39,629 nt of DNA from a virus, in the IMG/VR virus record IMGVR_UViG_3300044765_000089, positions 1 to 39,629 of that record; one strand, given 5' to 3'. The position numbers and the translations under genes were made by a program. The notes below the pieces were generated by a model. It did no database searches. It was not told the origin of the DNA and saw only the letters and a program-made list of their open reading frames with translations. Positions 1 through 6,844 of the stretch are shown here, one piece after another. The first letter of the stretch is position 1, and every line of letters starts with the position of its first letter.

Positions 1-127
1 CGCAGCGAGTGCGACGGGCTACCGGGGCGCAGCGAGTGCGACGGGCGACCAGGGCGCGGCGAGTGCGACGGGCTACCGGGGCGCAGCGAGTGCGACGGGC
101 GACCAGGGCGCGGCGAGTGCGACGGGC
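1..127. repeat. Left copy of 127-bp terminal direct repeat (assembly seam)
   Basis: Bases 1-127 are identical to 39503-39629. Both copies lie inside the 27-bp tandem repeat of one gene, and removing one copy restores a continuous reading frame across the join. The length equals a commonly used assembler k-mer, so this is most simply the overlap of a circular contig rather than a biological terminal repeat. Confidence 0.92.
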
Positions 128-319
128 AACTGGGGCGCAGCCATGGCCTCCGGACGCAGCGGCAAGGTCATGGGCAAGGATGGGTGCGCCCTATTCCTGG
201 CCGAGCGAAACGACGACTACGAAATCGTTGCCGCATGGGCAGGCATTGCCGGACGTGACGGCATCAAGGCTGACACCTGGTACACGCTGAAGAACGGCAA
301 GCCGGTGGAGGTGTCATGA
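1..319 (+). CDS. Nonapeptide-repeat phage protein, C-terminal part (continues from 39000)
   Basis: This is the second half of the gene that begins at 39000. The frame starts at base 2 and ends with TGA at 317-319. It opens with repeat units SATGYRGAA and SATGDQGAA, then a diverged unit SATGNWGAA, a broken unit (MASGRSGKV), and a non-repeat C-terminus containing [17 protein letters not shown] and [14 protein letters not shown]. Joined across the seam the protein is about 273 residues. Proteins with this layout are found in many phages (DUF7666-type), but their function is not known. The repeats suggest an elongated beta-solenoid-like stalk (inference). Its stop overlaps the next start as ATGA. 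Confidence 0.85.
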   Translation, partial: AASATGYRGAASATGDQGAASATGYRGAASATGDQGAASATGNWGAAMASGRSGKVMGKDGCALFLAERNDDYEIVAAWAGIAGRDGIKADTWYTLKNGKPVEVS

Positions 320-621
320 ACGCTCTACAGATCCCCGGCCCTGGCGACTCCTATGACTGGAAGTACGACCAGCGCGAACGCCGTGACGAAGCCATCGAGC
401 GCATCGAGGCTGAGTTGTACGCCGACGATGAGGAAGTAAGCGAGGCGGTATGCGACTTCCTCAGCTTCGTTCGATGCCACAAGAACCATCCTCAGGTCAT
501 CGAGGCCATCCACTCCCTTCGCGACGGCGACTACATCCACTTCGGCGACCTCTGTAGCAAGGCGGTCGTGAAGTACATCGCCGAGAAGGCACAAGACAAG
601 TACGAAGACGCACACCCATGA
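316..621 (+). CDS. Hypothetical early protein, 101 aa
   Basis: The start at 316 overlaps the upstream stop as ATGA, and its own stop overlaps the next start the same way, which supports translation as part of the + early operon. The protein is strongly acidic in its first half ([25 protein letters not shown]) and probably helical, with no recognised domain and no membrane segment. The position between the repeat protein and the recombination genes suggests a small accessory function. No specific role can be assigned. Confidence 0.75.
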   Translation: MNALQIPGPGDSYDWKYDQRERRDEAIERIEAELYADDEEVSEAVCDFLSFVRCHKNHPQVIEAIHSLRDGDYIHFGDLCSKAVVKYIAEKAQDKYEDAHP

Positions 622-695
622 AAACTTTCAAGTCTCTTTTCACCACGTTCCTAGCCATCGACATCCCCATCTTGATCGCCCTGCGGTTGGCTTAG
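618..695 (+). CDS. Very small membrane peptide, 25 aa
   Basis: The ATG at 618 overlaps the preceding stop (ATGA) and the frame ends with TAG at 693-695. The peptide [20 protein letters not shown] continues ALRLA. It has a basic N-terminus followed by one hydrophobic stretch long enough to cross a membrane. The coupled start is the main evidence. No homologue is recognised, and the function is unknown. Confidence 0.5.
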   Translation: MKTFKSLFTTFLAIDIPILIALRLA

Positions 696-777
696 CGAGG
701 CCCCATTAGCTGCTGATGGACTCTCCGCGTTGGCCCGGCAGCGTAACAGCAGCACCGGGAACCTTTTGGAGAACGAC

Positions 778-849
778 ATGACCGACGACACCTACGCATC
801 CGAGCAGTTCCCGCCGGATGAGGAAGACGAAGTAGAGGATATGGGTTAG
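778..849 (+). CDS. Very small acidic peptide, 23 aa
   Basis: The ATG at 778 is preceded at good distance by TTGGAG, a plausible ribosome binding site. The peptide contains PPDEEDEVEDMG and is very acidic. It sits alone between 696 and 933, where I see no other gene. Acidic phage micro-proteins can act as inhibitors or DNA mimics, but nothing here shows that. It could also be chance. Confidence 0.4.
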   Translation: MTDDTYASEQFPPDEEDEVEDMG

Positions 850-933
850 CCGTATACCCACTAAGGCGCGGCAGCGTAAGCGTCAACGCTGGATGTATGA
901 CGCAACATCAATCTCTGAATGAAGGCAATGAAT

Positions 934-1539
934 ATGGCACTGACTCTCCCTGTTGGTAGTAATGGTGGCGGCGACTTCAAGCGCGCTCCCGCTGGTTCGC
1001 ATATCGCGGTGTGCAATCTCGTGGCTGACTGCGGGTTGCAGCCGGGATCGCAGTCCTTCCCCGCTCCGAAGCGCAAGATCTACATCCGCTTCGAGATTCC
1101 CACCGAACGTGTCCAGTACGAGAAGGACGGCAAGGAAGTCGAGGGGCCGCTCACCATCGGAAGCTTTTACACGGCATCGATGAACGAGAAGGCCACGCTT
1201 CGGAAGCACCTAGAAGGGTGGCGCGGCAAAGCCTTCTCCGACGACGAGGCCGCGGCCTTCGACGTGTCGGCCATTCTAGGCAAGCCCTGCATGCTTTCTG
1301 TGGTGGAGTCGGAGAGCGGTGGAAAGACCTACTCCAACATCTCTGGCATCGGCGCTGTTCCGAAGGGATTTGATGCCCCCAAGGCGGAGAACCCGCTTCT
1401 CTACTACGACGAGGAAAACCAGAAACAGTTCGACGAGCTGCCTAAGTGGCTGCGTGAAAAGATCGAACAGCAGCTCACGCCTTCTCGTCCGTCCGCTAGT
1501 GAGTCGCATGCTGGTTTGGACGACTCGATCCCCTTTTGA
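934..1539 (+). CDS. Single-stranded-DNA-binding-like recombination/replication protein
   Basis: The frame is open from 919, but the ATG at 934 (MALTLPVGSNGGGDF) has AAGG at proper spacing and is preferred, giving 201 residues. The core holds segments typical of a phage family found next to exonucleases (IGSFYTASMNEKATLRKHLE, LEGWRGKAF, ILGKPC). The protein ends in GLDDSIPF, which closely resembles the acidic tip DDxIPF by which SSB proteins recruit partner enzymes. The PD-(D/E)XK nuclease gene begins 10 bases downstream, so the two probably act together in recombination or end processing. The SSB-like role is inferred from the tail, the neighbour and general resemblance. Confidence 0.7.
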   Translation: MALTLPVGSNGGGDFKRAPAGSHIAVCNLVADCGLQPGSQSFPAPKRKIYIRFEIPTERVQYEKDGKEVEGPLTIGSFYTASMNEKATLRKHLEGWRGKAFSDDEAAAFDVSAILGKPCMLSVVESESGGKTYSNISGIGAVPKGFDAPKAENPLLYYDEENQKQFDELPKWLREKIEQQLTPSRPSASESHAGLDDSIPF

Positions 1540-1549
1540 GGCCTGAGCT

Positions 1550-2245
1550 ATGCCGACACCTCGTAATGGCTACTGGTCAAAGGATGGTCAGCGCCTTCCA
1601 TCTGTGACCACCATCCTTGGCCGCTTCAAGGATTCTGGTGCACTCATCAAGTGGGCCTATTCCACGGGACGCGATCATGGCCGCCTGGAGGCACAAGGCC
1701 ACATCGTCCCGGCAAGCCTTTACGAGGTGTCTGGCAAGGCTGCTGACATCGGCACGGCAGCCCACGCCATGGTGGAGGCATATATCAAGGGAAATGATCC
1801 TTCGCTTTGCGAGGAGCTTGCATCGCTTGGCGACGACAGCAAGGCAAAGGCGAGGAATGCATTCGAGACCTATCTGTCGTGGGCATCCATGTCGAAGCTT
1901 GAGGTTCTAGAGCAGGAGGTATACCTCATCAGCCAAGAGTATCGGTACGGGGGAACACCTGATGCCATTGGCCTTGTCAATGGCGAATTGTGCCTAGTGG
2001 ATTGGAAAACCTCCAACAGCGTCTATGGAGATTACCTCTTGCAGTTGGCGGCGTATCGGCAGCTCTGGGAAGAAAACCACCCGAACAAACTGCTTGCGGG
2101 CGGCTTCCACCTGTGCCGATTCAGCAAGGACTTTGGCGACTTCTCCCACCACTACTACAAAGAGCTGGATGGAGCGTGGGAGATGTTCAAGCACCTTCGA
2201 GCCGCATACGACTTGGACAAGATCATCAGTAAGCGAGCCGCGTAA
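1550..2245 (+). CDS. PD-(D/E)XK exonuclease (Cas4/RecB/lambda-Exo-like)
   Basis: This 231-residue protein has the full motif set of a PD-(D/E)XK nuclease: a GTAAH motif with H72, GGTPD with D138, LVDWKTS with D151 and K153, and QLAAY (165-169), the Q-x3-Y motif of the RecB/Cas4 branch. Such phage enzymes resect double-strand DNA ends for single-strand annealing recombination. The SSB-like gene lies just upstream. It is likely the exonuclease of the phage recombination system. No beta-type annealase was recognised, so the upstream protein may take that role (inference). Confidence 0.85.
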   Translation: MPTPRNGYWSKDGQRLPSVTTILGRFKDSGALIKWAYSTGRDHGRLEAQGHIVPASLYEVSGKAADIGTAAHAMVEAYIKGNDPSLCEELASLGDDSKAKARNAFETYLSWASMSKLEVLEQEVYLISQEYRYGGTPDAIGLVNGELCLVDWKTSNSVYGDYLLQLAAYRQLWEENHPNKLLAGGFHLCRFSKDFGDFSHHYYKELDGAWEMFKHLRAAYDLDKIISKRAA

Positions 2246-2273
2246 CTCGCCGCCGCGTCGAGTGAAACGCGGA

Positions 2274-2364
2274 ATTAGGAAGGTGGTTGGCTGCAATCCC
2301 TAGCGGCCGGCGGGTGGAGATGTATAGCGAAAGCTATCTTCGGCGGCCCAGCCACCTTCCTAAT
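2274..2364. other. Long structured hairpin, possible small RNA or processing site
   Basis: A perfect 13-bp inverted repeat, ATTAGGAAGGTGG (2274-2286) with CCACCTTCCTAAT (2352-2364), encloses a nested GGCCG/CGGCC stem and an inner ATAGC-GAAA-GCTAT hairpin with a GNRA-type tetraloop. It starts 28 bases after the nuclease stop and has no T-run on either strand, so it is not an ordinary intrinsic terminator. It could be a phage small RNA, an RNase III site or a protein-binding site. The whole non-coding stretch 2246-2666 has no convincing gene. Confidence 0.45.
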
Positions 2365-2455
2365 CGTCTTGGCAGTGGTTGAGTAACTGCCGAATCCTAG
2401 GTGCTGATATCGATCTCGGCCCTAGTTTGAACTGATGATCGATTGCCGCATGGCT

Positions 2456-2506
2456 GCCGTGGGGTCATGCCTAAGACAACGTGTAGGCGCTACACGTAGC
2501 CACGGC
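2456..2506. other. Second structured element in the same intergenic region
   Basis: GCCGTGG (2456-2462) pairs with CCACGGC (2500-2506) around an inner perfect hairpin ACGTGTAG-gcg-CTACACGT (2479-2497). Another short stem, TGAAGC/GCTTCA, follows near 2571-2594. No T-run is present. Together with the element at 2274-2364 this makes the 420-bp gap unusually rich in pairing. Confidence 0.4.
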
Positions 2507-2666
2507 CAAATTCGGTTTATGGCAGTGAATGCGCAGTGGCGATGCGCCCATAGATGCTGGCAATAGCGGGTGAAGCCGTAGCCCATACGCTTCAAAGGGC
2601 CTGTAACAGATAGACCAGCAAGCCGGGATCGCCTCCGGCCACTGCCGCCACACAAAGGAGATCGAG

Positions 2667-2948
2667 ATGAGTAGTGGGTATACGAAGGGGCCGTGGTACG
2701 CAACTGACTTCTGTGTTGAGGCGGTACACCCGGAATACAACGATGGAAACGGAATGACTGTTTTGGCATTCGTCACAGGCTATTTCGGTGATAGAAATAC
2801 GCAAAGGTCCAATGCTCGCCTCATCGCCGCCGCGCCTGATGGCCTAGCGCTAGCGCTTTACGCCGTAGACAACCCCGATTTCGATTCCCAAGTCTTTGAC
2901 CGCATGGCGCGCGAGTTCATCGCCAAAGCCACCGGAGCCGCCCCATGA
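2667..2948 (+). CDS. Hypothetical phage protein with TKGPW / NARLIAAAPD signature
   Basis: The ATG at 2667 follows AAAGGAGAT, a strong ribosome binding site. The 93-residue protein opens SSGYTKGPWYATD and contains SNARLIAAAPDGLALAL, a signature found in many phage accessory proteins of unknown function in the early region. It lacks membrane segments. Its stop overlaps the next start (ATGA). It belongs to the accessory group between the recombination and integration genes. Confidence 0.75.
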   Translation: MSSGYTKGPWYATDFCVEAVHPEYNDGNGMTVLAFVTGYFGDRNTQRSNARLIAAAPDGLALALYAVDNPDFDSQVFDRMAREFIAKATGAAP

Positions 2949-3304
2949 GCGCCCACCCAAACGCAATGATTATCGGCGTCCTCACGCCTGACAATCTCGC
3001 GCGCAAGACCTTCCGCGCCATTGTCGATGAGTCTGGTACTTTGCTCGAAGACCCTCGAATCAAGATCTATGGTCGTGACTACAGCATCTTCGTTATGGAC
3101 GGAAATGGCTACGACGAGAGCTATCAGATCAGCGCGCCTGAAGGTTCGATTGTCGTCCATGACTATCTAACGTACGGCTATGGCGAGTGGATCGAATGGG
3201 ATCAATTGGCCCTAGTCAAGCATGAGCTTAAGTTATGGCTAAGCGGAGTCGCTGAACGCCATCAATGCTCTTACTCCATTCGCATTAGTGCGAACTACTT
3301 CTGA
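2945..3304 (+). CDS. Hypothetical protein, 119 aa
   Basis: The start overlaps the upstream stop as ATGA. No domain is recognised. The protein begins MSAHPNAMIIGVLTPDNL and is mixed alpha/beta in character, with an aromatic-rich middle (VVHDYLTYGYGEWIEW). Codon use is more AT-rich than in the methyltransferase/integrase part of the same operon. The function is unknown. Confidence 0.7.
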   Translation: MSAHPNAMIIGVLTPDNLARKTFRAIVDESGTLLEDPRIKIYGRDYSIFVMDGNGYDESYQISAPEGSIVVHDYLTYGYGEWIEWDQLALVKHELKLWLSGVAERHQCSYSIRISANYF

Positions 3305-3313
3305 GGGCACCAC

Positions 3314-3682
3314 ATGACCACCACCACGAGTTACACGGATGAGCAGGTGCTTACCGCTCTTTTTATGGACGGTGCTGGCCTACTAATAGCCAGCGATGTC
3401 AGGAACATAGTCAAATCTCTTCTCGCCGACCGCCAGCGCCTGCAAGCAGAAAATGATGCTTATAAAAAGGCTTGGTCGGAAGCATCCGCCGAGGTCTTCT
3501 CTTTGCAAGCGGAGGTGGAGGCGTTGCGCTGGTTGCCAGATGAATCCAAGGACAAGTGGGCACCGGGCGATCACTACAACGACGGCGAACATAACGGCTA
3601 CATCAATGGCTGGGATGCGTGCCGCGATTCAATCATTTCGCACCGCGCCAACCAGAACGAAACCAAGGAGGCGAAGTCGTGA
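3314..3682 (+). CDS. Ea22/Ead-like accessory protein, 122 aa
   Basis: A leading helix region is followed by a coiled-coil stretch (SLLADRQRLQAENDAYKKAW, then SLQAEVEALRWLPD) and a C-terminal NGYINGWDACRDSII segment. This layout is common in the Ea22/Ead-type accessory proteins of lambdoid phages, which have no firm function. The next gene starts with GTG inside its stop (GTGA). Confidence 0.65.
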   Translation: MTTTTSYTDEQVLTALFMDGAGLLIASDVRNIVKSLLADRQRLQAENDAYKKAWSEASAEVFSLQAEVEALRWLPDESKDKWAPGDHYNDGEHNGYINGWDACRDSIISHRANQNETKEAKS

Positions 3683-3867
3683 AGATTGAAACTATTGACG
3701 ACGTTATTGCATGGCATCGCGAACGTGCAGAAATGTTTAGTCATGGCGGCTTGCCTTGGGGCTCGATGGCAAACGAGTCGTTGCAGATAGTGAAGATTCT
3801 TGAACAACTGAATCCCTTCATGCGCGTCAAAGAGAACAAGGAGACCGGACATGGCGATGACGATTGA
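3679..3867 (+). CDS. Small hypothetical protein, 62 aa
   Basis: I place the start at GTG 3679, which overlaps the preceding stop as GTGA. The protein (MKIETIDDVIAWHRERAEMF) carries a DDVIAWHRERAE helix and an acidic end, and resembles short early proteins often encoded beside Ea22-like genes. It overlaps the next gene by 17 bases. The function is unknown. Confidence 0.6.
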   Translation: MKIETIDDVIAWHRERAEMFSHGGLPWGSMANESLQIVKILEQLNPFMRVKENKETGHGDDD

Positions 3868-4615
3868 GCAAGCGTTAGCGGCGCTTCGTTCTGCTGAAAG
3901 CGAATACCTTTCCTTCATCGACACCAATGGTCTGATTAAATGCGCAAGCTTGTCTGAGATTGCCGACGCCATCGACGCCCACCTCTCCGCGCAGGCGAAG
4001 GTGAAGGTGACAAATTCCGGACTGCCGCGAGAGCTTCGCCTAGTGTGCGGGCATGACTCGCGCTCCGTTGTCGGATGTCTTCATTGCGAAGCGGCAGACG
4101 CACTTGAATCTCATAGTGTCAACCGCGCACTTAATGAGACTTCCGTTAGTGATACCGAGTTGCTTGAGGCAGCTCGTGAAGTTGGTCTCCGCGCCTATCT
4201 GCACGGCGTTGGCCCGACTGACGCCAAGAATATTTTGCGCCGCTTCGTGGACAAGATAGCCGCCCGTCTGTCGCAGGGCGCGCAGGAAGTACCTGAGCCG
4301 ATCCAGGAACTCGTCCGCAATCAGAAAACTCCCAGTGCAGAAGACCGGGCACTGATCACAGCCAACCTGGACTTCCTTGTGTCGCAGTCATCCGGAAATT
4401 CCGGAGAGGTGGCGCGGGGCGCGCAGGGTGAGGCTGTGGCGTGGCTTGATCCTGATACGCAGGATGCAATCACCGATCAGCGCAAGAGAGATTGGGCGGC
4501 CAATTTCGGCGCAGGAGGCATTAAGAAAGCCAGCTCATATACGGTTCCGCTCTACACCCACCCTCCCCGCGCTGGTGCGGATGCGAGGGATGCGGAGAGT
4601 AACGATGCCGACTAA
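3851..4615 (+). CDS. Ea22/Ead-like mosaic accessory protein, 254 aa
   Basis: The ATG at 3851 is preceded by AAGGAG. The N-terminus is helical ([20 protein letters not shown]). A Cys/His cluster lies at about residues 66-80 ([20 protein letters not shown]) and could bind a metal. The C-terminus carries [20 protein letters not shown] and [11 protein letters not shown], a segment shared by many phage Ead-type proteins. It is probably a mosaic of swappable modules. The role is unknown. The stop overlaps the HNH gene by 11 bases. Confidence 0.65.
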   Translation: MAMTIEQALAALRSAESEYLSFIDTNGLIKCASLSEIADAIDAHLSAQAKVKVTNSGLPRELRLVCGHDSRSVVGCLHCEAADALESHSVNRALNETSVSDTELLEAAREVGLRAYLHGVGPTDAKNILRRFVDKIAARLSQGAQEVPEPIQELVRNQKTPSAEDRALITANLDFLVSQSSGNSGEVARGAQGEAVAWLDPDTQDAITDQRKRDWAANFGAGGIKKASSYTVPLYTHPPRAGADARDAESNDAD

Positions 4616-5024
4616 ACCGATGGACCAAAAAGAACGCATCCTTCAAAAGATATCTATCGACCCAGAAACCGGTTGTTGGAACTGGCTTGGTCGCAAGGAT
4701 GCTCCAGGTTATGGGCGTATGAAAATTTCCCTTGGGTCTAGGCAAGACTTCCGATTCACCTCATCGCATAGATATGCATATGAGCTTTGGACTGGATCAA
4801 TTCCAGATGGCATGAGTGTTCTCCATCGTTGCGACAACCGGGCGTGCTGTAATCCTTTGCACTTATTCCTTGGAACGCAGAAGGAAAATATGGCTGATAT
4901 GCATGCCAAGGGACGTGGGCCAAAGGGTTACTCACGTAATCCTGACGTGTGTCGATCTAATGCAATGAAACGAAAAGCCATCGACCAAGCCCTTGCGGCT
5001 GAGCGGGGTGGTGCTAATGGCTGA
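4605..5024 (+). CDS. HNH homing-type endonuclease
   Basis: The start at 4605 lies within the last 11 bases of the upstream gene and gives 139 residues. The core shows the HNH_3-type pattern: [12 protein letters not shown] (H55), [20 protein letters not shown] (H74, C76, C81, N83, H86) and TQKENM. Free-standing HNH genes of this kind are mobile and cut DNA lacking them. The gene is clearly more AT-rich than the neighbouring methyltransferase, consistent with separate acquisition. A second, unrelated HNH gene lies at 29877-30353. Confidence 0.85.
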   Translation: MPTKPMDQKERILQKISIDPETGCWNWLGRKDAPGYGRMKISLGSRQDFRFTSSHRYAYELWTGSIPDGMSVLHRCDNRACCNPLHLFLGTQKENMADMHAKGRGPKGYSRNPDVCRSNAMKRKAIDQALAAERGGANG

Positions 5025-5292
5025 CGGAACGCCCCGCTCCGCCCTGGCGCTCGTCCCGCGCTGGCAGTCGCGCCCCGATGGCGAATACCGCCTATGCACC
5101 CGCTGCGCCCACCTCGGCTACGGCGAGTACGCCTATCACCCCGCCACCGGCGAGTTCTGGCCGCGCGTGCACGGGAAGCTCTGGTTCGGCCGCTGCCTGG
5201 CCTGCGCGAGCGAGCTGCAATCGCGGCGGCTCGGCGTGGTGCCGGCGGAGCCGCTGCCTGCGCGCGCGACGGTATGGAGGCTGGCCGCATGA
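5017..5292 (+). CDS. Small zinc-ribbon protein, 91 aa
   Basis: The start at ATG 5017 overlaps the HNH stop by 8 bases, and the gene's own stop overlaps the methyltransferase start (ATGA). Two knuckles, CTRC and CLAC, about 36 residues apart can form a zinc ribbon. The flanks are rich in aromatic and basic residues ([15 protein letters not shown]). Coupling to the methyltransferase suggests an accessory or regulatory role for DNA binding, which is only an inference. Confidence 0.65.
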   Translation: MADGTPRSALALVPRWQSRPDGEYRLCTRCAHLGYGEYAYHPATGEFWPRVHGKLWFGRCLACASELQSRRLGVVPAEPLPARATVWRLAA

Positions 5293-6407
5293 GCGTGACC
5301 ATCCACGTCGGCGACTGCCGCGAGGTCATGAGCGTCCTGGCGGACGCCAGCATCGATGCCGTGATCACGGACCCGCCCTACGGCCTGGGGTTTATGGGCA
5401 AGGCGTGGGACAAGGGTGTACCGGGCGTCGAGTTCTGGCAGGAGATGTTGCGCGTGGCGAAGCCAGGCGCCTACCTACTGGCTTTCGGCGGGACGCGCAC
5501 GTTCCACCGCATGGCATGCGCGATCGAGGATGCCGGCTGGGAGATTCGCGACACGATCATGTGGCTGTACGGCTCGGGTTTCCCGAAGTCCCACAACCTG
5601 GGGGGCGGTCGCGGAACGGCCCTCAAGCCGGCGTACGAGCCAATCATCATGGCGCGCAAGCCTCTCGCGGGCACCGTCGCTGCCAACGTGCTCGCCTACG
5701 GCACCGGCGCGCTGAATATCGACTTCTGCCGTGTCGAGTGGCCCGATGGGGCTGCGCCCGAAATCGGCACCCCTGGTTGGGGCGGTCCGTCCAAGAAATC
5801 CACGGCCGTCCCCGGCCAGGAAGGGGCTACCGTCGAACGGCAGCCACCGAGCCCGCTCGGCCGATGGCCAGCGAACGTCATCCACGACGGCAGCGAGGAG
5901 GTACTGGCGGCGTTCCCTGATGCACCTGGTCAGCAGGGCGACCTCAAAGGACATTCACGCGATCGCCTTTCCCGGGGCATCTACGGCGATATGCGGGCAG
6001 CGCGTGACGCTGTTGCTCGCATCGAAACTGAAACCTCGGCTGCCCGCTTCTTCTACTGCGCCAAGGCGAGCCGCAAGGATCGGGATGAGGGCTGCGAAGA
6101 CCTCCCCCTTCGCGAAGGCGGCATGGTGAGCAACACCAGTGGCCAGCACATCACGCGGCGCGATGGTGGCGCGCCCGGCAGGGCACAGAATCACCACCCC
6201 ACGGTCAAGCCGACCGAGCTGATGCGCTACCTCTGCAGGCTGGTCACGCCACCGGGCGGCACCATTCTTGACCCCTTCTGCGGCAGCGGATCAACCGGAA
6301 AGGCGGCAGTCCTCGAGTGGTGCAACTTTATCGGCATCGACACCGAAGCCGAGTTCGTCGAGATCGCGAGGCGGCGTATCGCGGCGGCGCAGCGGAAGGC
6401 GGCCTGA
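5289..6407 (+). CDS. DNA methyltransferase (N6-adenine or N4-cytosine), beta class
   Basis: This 372-residue protein transfers a methyl group from S-adenosylmethionine to DNA. Motif IV is TDPPY (residues 27-31) near the N-terminus, and the SAM-binding motif I, DPFCGSGSTG (328-337), is near the C-terminus with GIDTE just after it. That motif order defines the beta class. The long region between them holds the target-recognition segment. DPPY does not separate m6A from m4C. No cognate restriction enzyme is present, so it is an orphan phage methyltransferase, perhaps guarding phage DNA against host restriction. GC content is higher here than in 2667-5024. Confidence 0.9.
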   Translation: MSVTIHVGDCREVMSVLADASIDAVITDPPYGLGFMGKAWDKGVPGVEFWQEMLRVAKPGAYLLAFGGTRTFHRMACAIEDAGWEIRDTIMWLYGSGFPKSHNLGGGRGTALKPAYEPIIMARKPLAGTVAANVLAYGTGALNIDFCRVEWPDGAAPEIGTPGWGGPSKKSTAVPGQEGATVERQPPSPLGRWPANVIHDGSEEVLAAFPDAPGQQGDLKGHSRDRLSRGIYGDMRAARDAVARIETETSAARFFYCAKASRKDRDEGCEDLPLREGGMVSNTSGQHITRRDGGAPGRAQNHHPTVKPTELMRYLCRLVTPPGGTILDPFCGSGSTGKAAVLEWCNFIGIDTEAEFVEIARRRIAAAQRKAA

Positions 6408-6409
6408 TG

Positions 6410-6568
6410 TCAGTCCAGCCGCTTCATCTCCGTTCGATCCTCCGCAACGAGCACTTCGGCATAGCGATGCTGGCAGTCGGGGCAGACGAAATAGGCCACT
6501 GCGGCGGGATCGCCTTGCCTTTTCTTATCAGCCTGGAGCTCAGTCTCACAACGGAAGCAATCAGCCAT
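6410..6568 (-). CDS. Small zinc-ribbon protein on the opposite strand (uncertain)
   Basis: Read on the minus strand from ATG 6568, the 52-residue product MADCFRCETELQADKKRQGD continues to a CPDCQHRYAEV knuckle, giving a clear CxxC...CxxC zinc ribbon. It lies antisense within a + operon. A + strand alternative exists: a 55-residue frame starting at 6407 (TGATG overlap with the methyltransferase stop), followed by a 27-residue frame at 6567-6650 that overlaps the next gene. The zinc ribbon makes the minus reading more protein-like, but the + chain has better start/stop coupling. Confidence 0.45.
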   Translation of the reverse strand: MADCFRCETELQADKKRQGDPAAVAYFVCPDCQHRYAEVLVAEDRTEMKRLD

Positions 6569-6640
6569 GCGTGAATCCCCCAACCAGTTCAGTGCGCCCA
6601 TGGTCGCCCCGGAAAAGGTCGGCGGCAAGGAGGTGAGCGC

Positions 6641-6838
6641 ATGCACCTAATGACGCCCCAGCAATGGGCAGAGAAGTACTTCGACGACACCAGCCGGCCG
6701 TCCGAGGTCACGCTGCGTCGATGGCTGACGGACAGGAAGATCCCGGGACGGAAGATCGGCGGCTCCTGGTTCGTCGATGAGGATGCCTGGCGTGCCGATG
6801 GCGACGACCTAGTGCAGCGGGTGCTGGAGGGGAGGTAA
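6641..6838 (+). CDS. Probable excisionase / DNA-binding protein
   Basis: This 65-residue protein, preceded by AAGGAGGTGAG, sits directly upstream of the integrase in the same orientation. It reads TPQQWAEKY, then EVTLRRWLTDRKIPGRKIGG, then SWFVDEDAW. This is the winged-helix pattern of MerR-like excisionases: recognition helix, a wing at KIPGRKIGG, and a tryptophan-containing strand. Such proteins bend attachment-site DNA and steer the integrase toward excision. Assignment rests on fold pattern and position. Confidence 0.75.
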   Translation: MHLMTPQQWAEKYFDDTSRPSEVTLRRWLTDRKIPGRKIGGSWFVDEDAWRADGDDLVQRVLEGR

Positions 6839-6844
6839 GGTCCA

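Noticed and set aside
9-290. Arg-rich frame in another register of the 27-bp repeats
   Set aside because: It is a shadow of the repeat gene: the true frame starts at base 2 and joins the gene at 39000.
2422-2804. Minus-strand frames over the intergenic region and the gene at 2667
   Set aside because: They are Arg/Ser/Cys-rich, have no ribosome site and are antisense to a well-supported gene and to the folded DNA.
4928-5368. Long minus-strand Ala/Arg-rich frame
   Set aside because: It is antisense to the zinc-ribbon and methyltransferase genes and results from high GC at third positions.
5078-5920. Long + frame beside the methyltransferase
   Set aside because: It is an Arg/Pro-rich out-of-frame shadow. 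The methyltransferase frame has all motifs.
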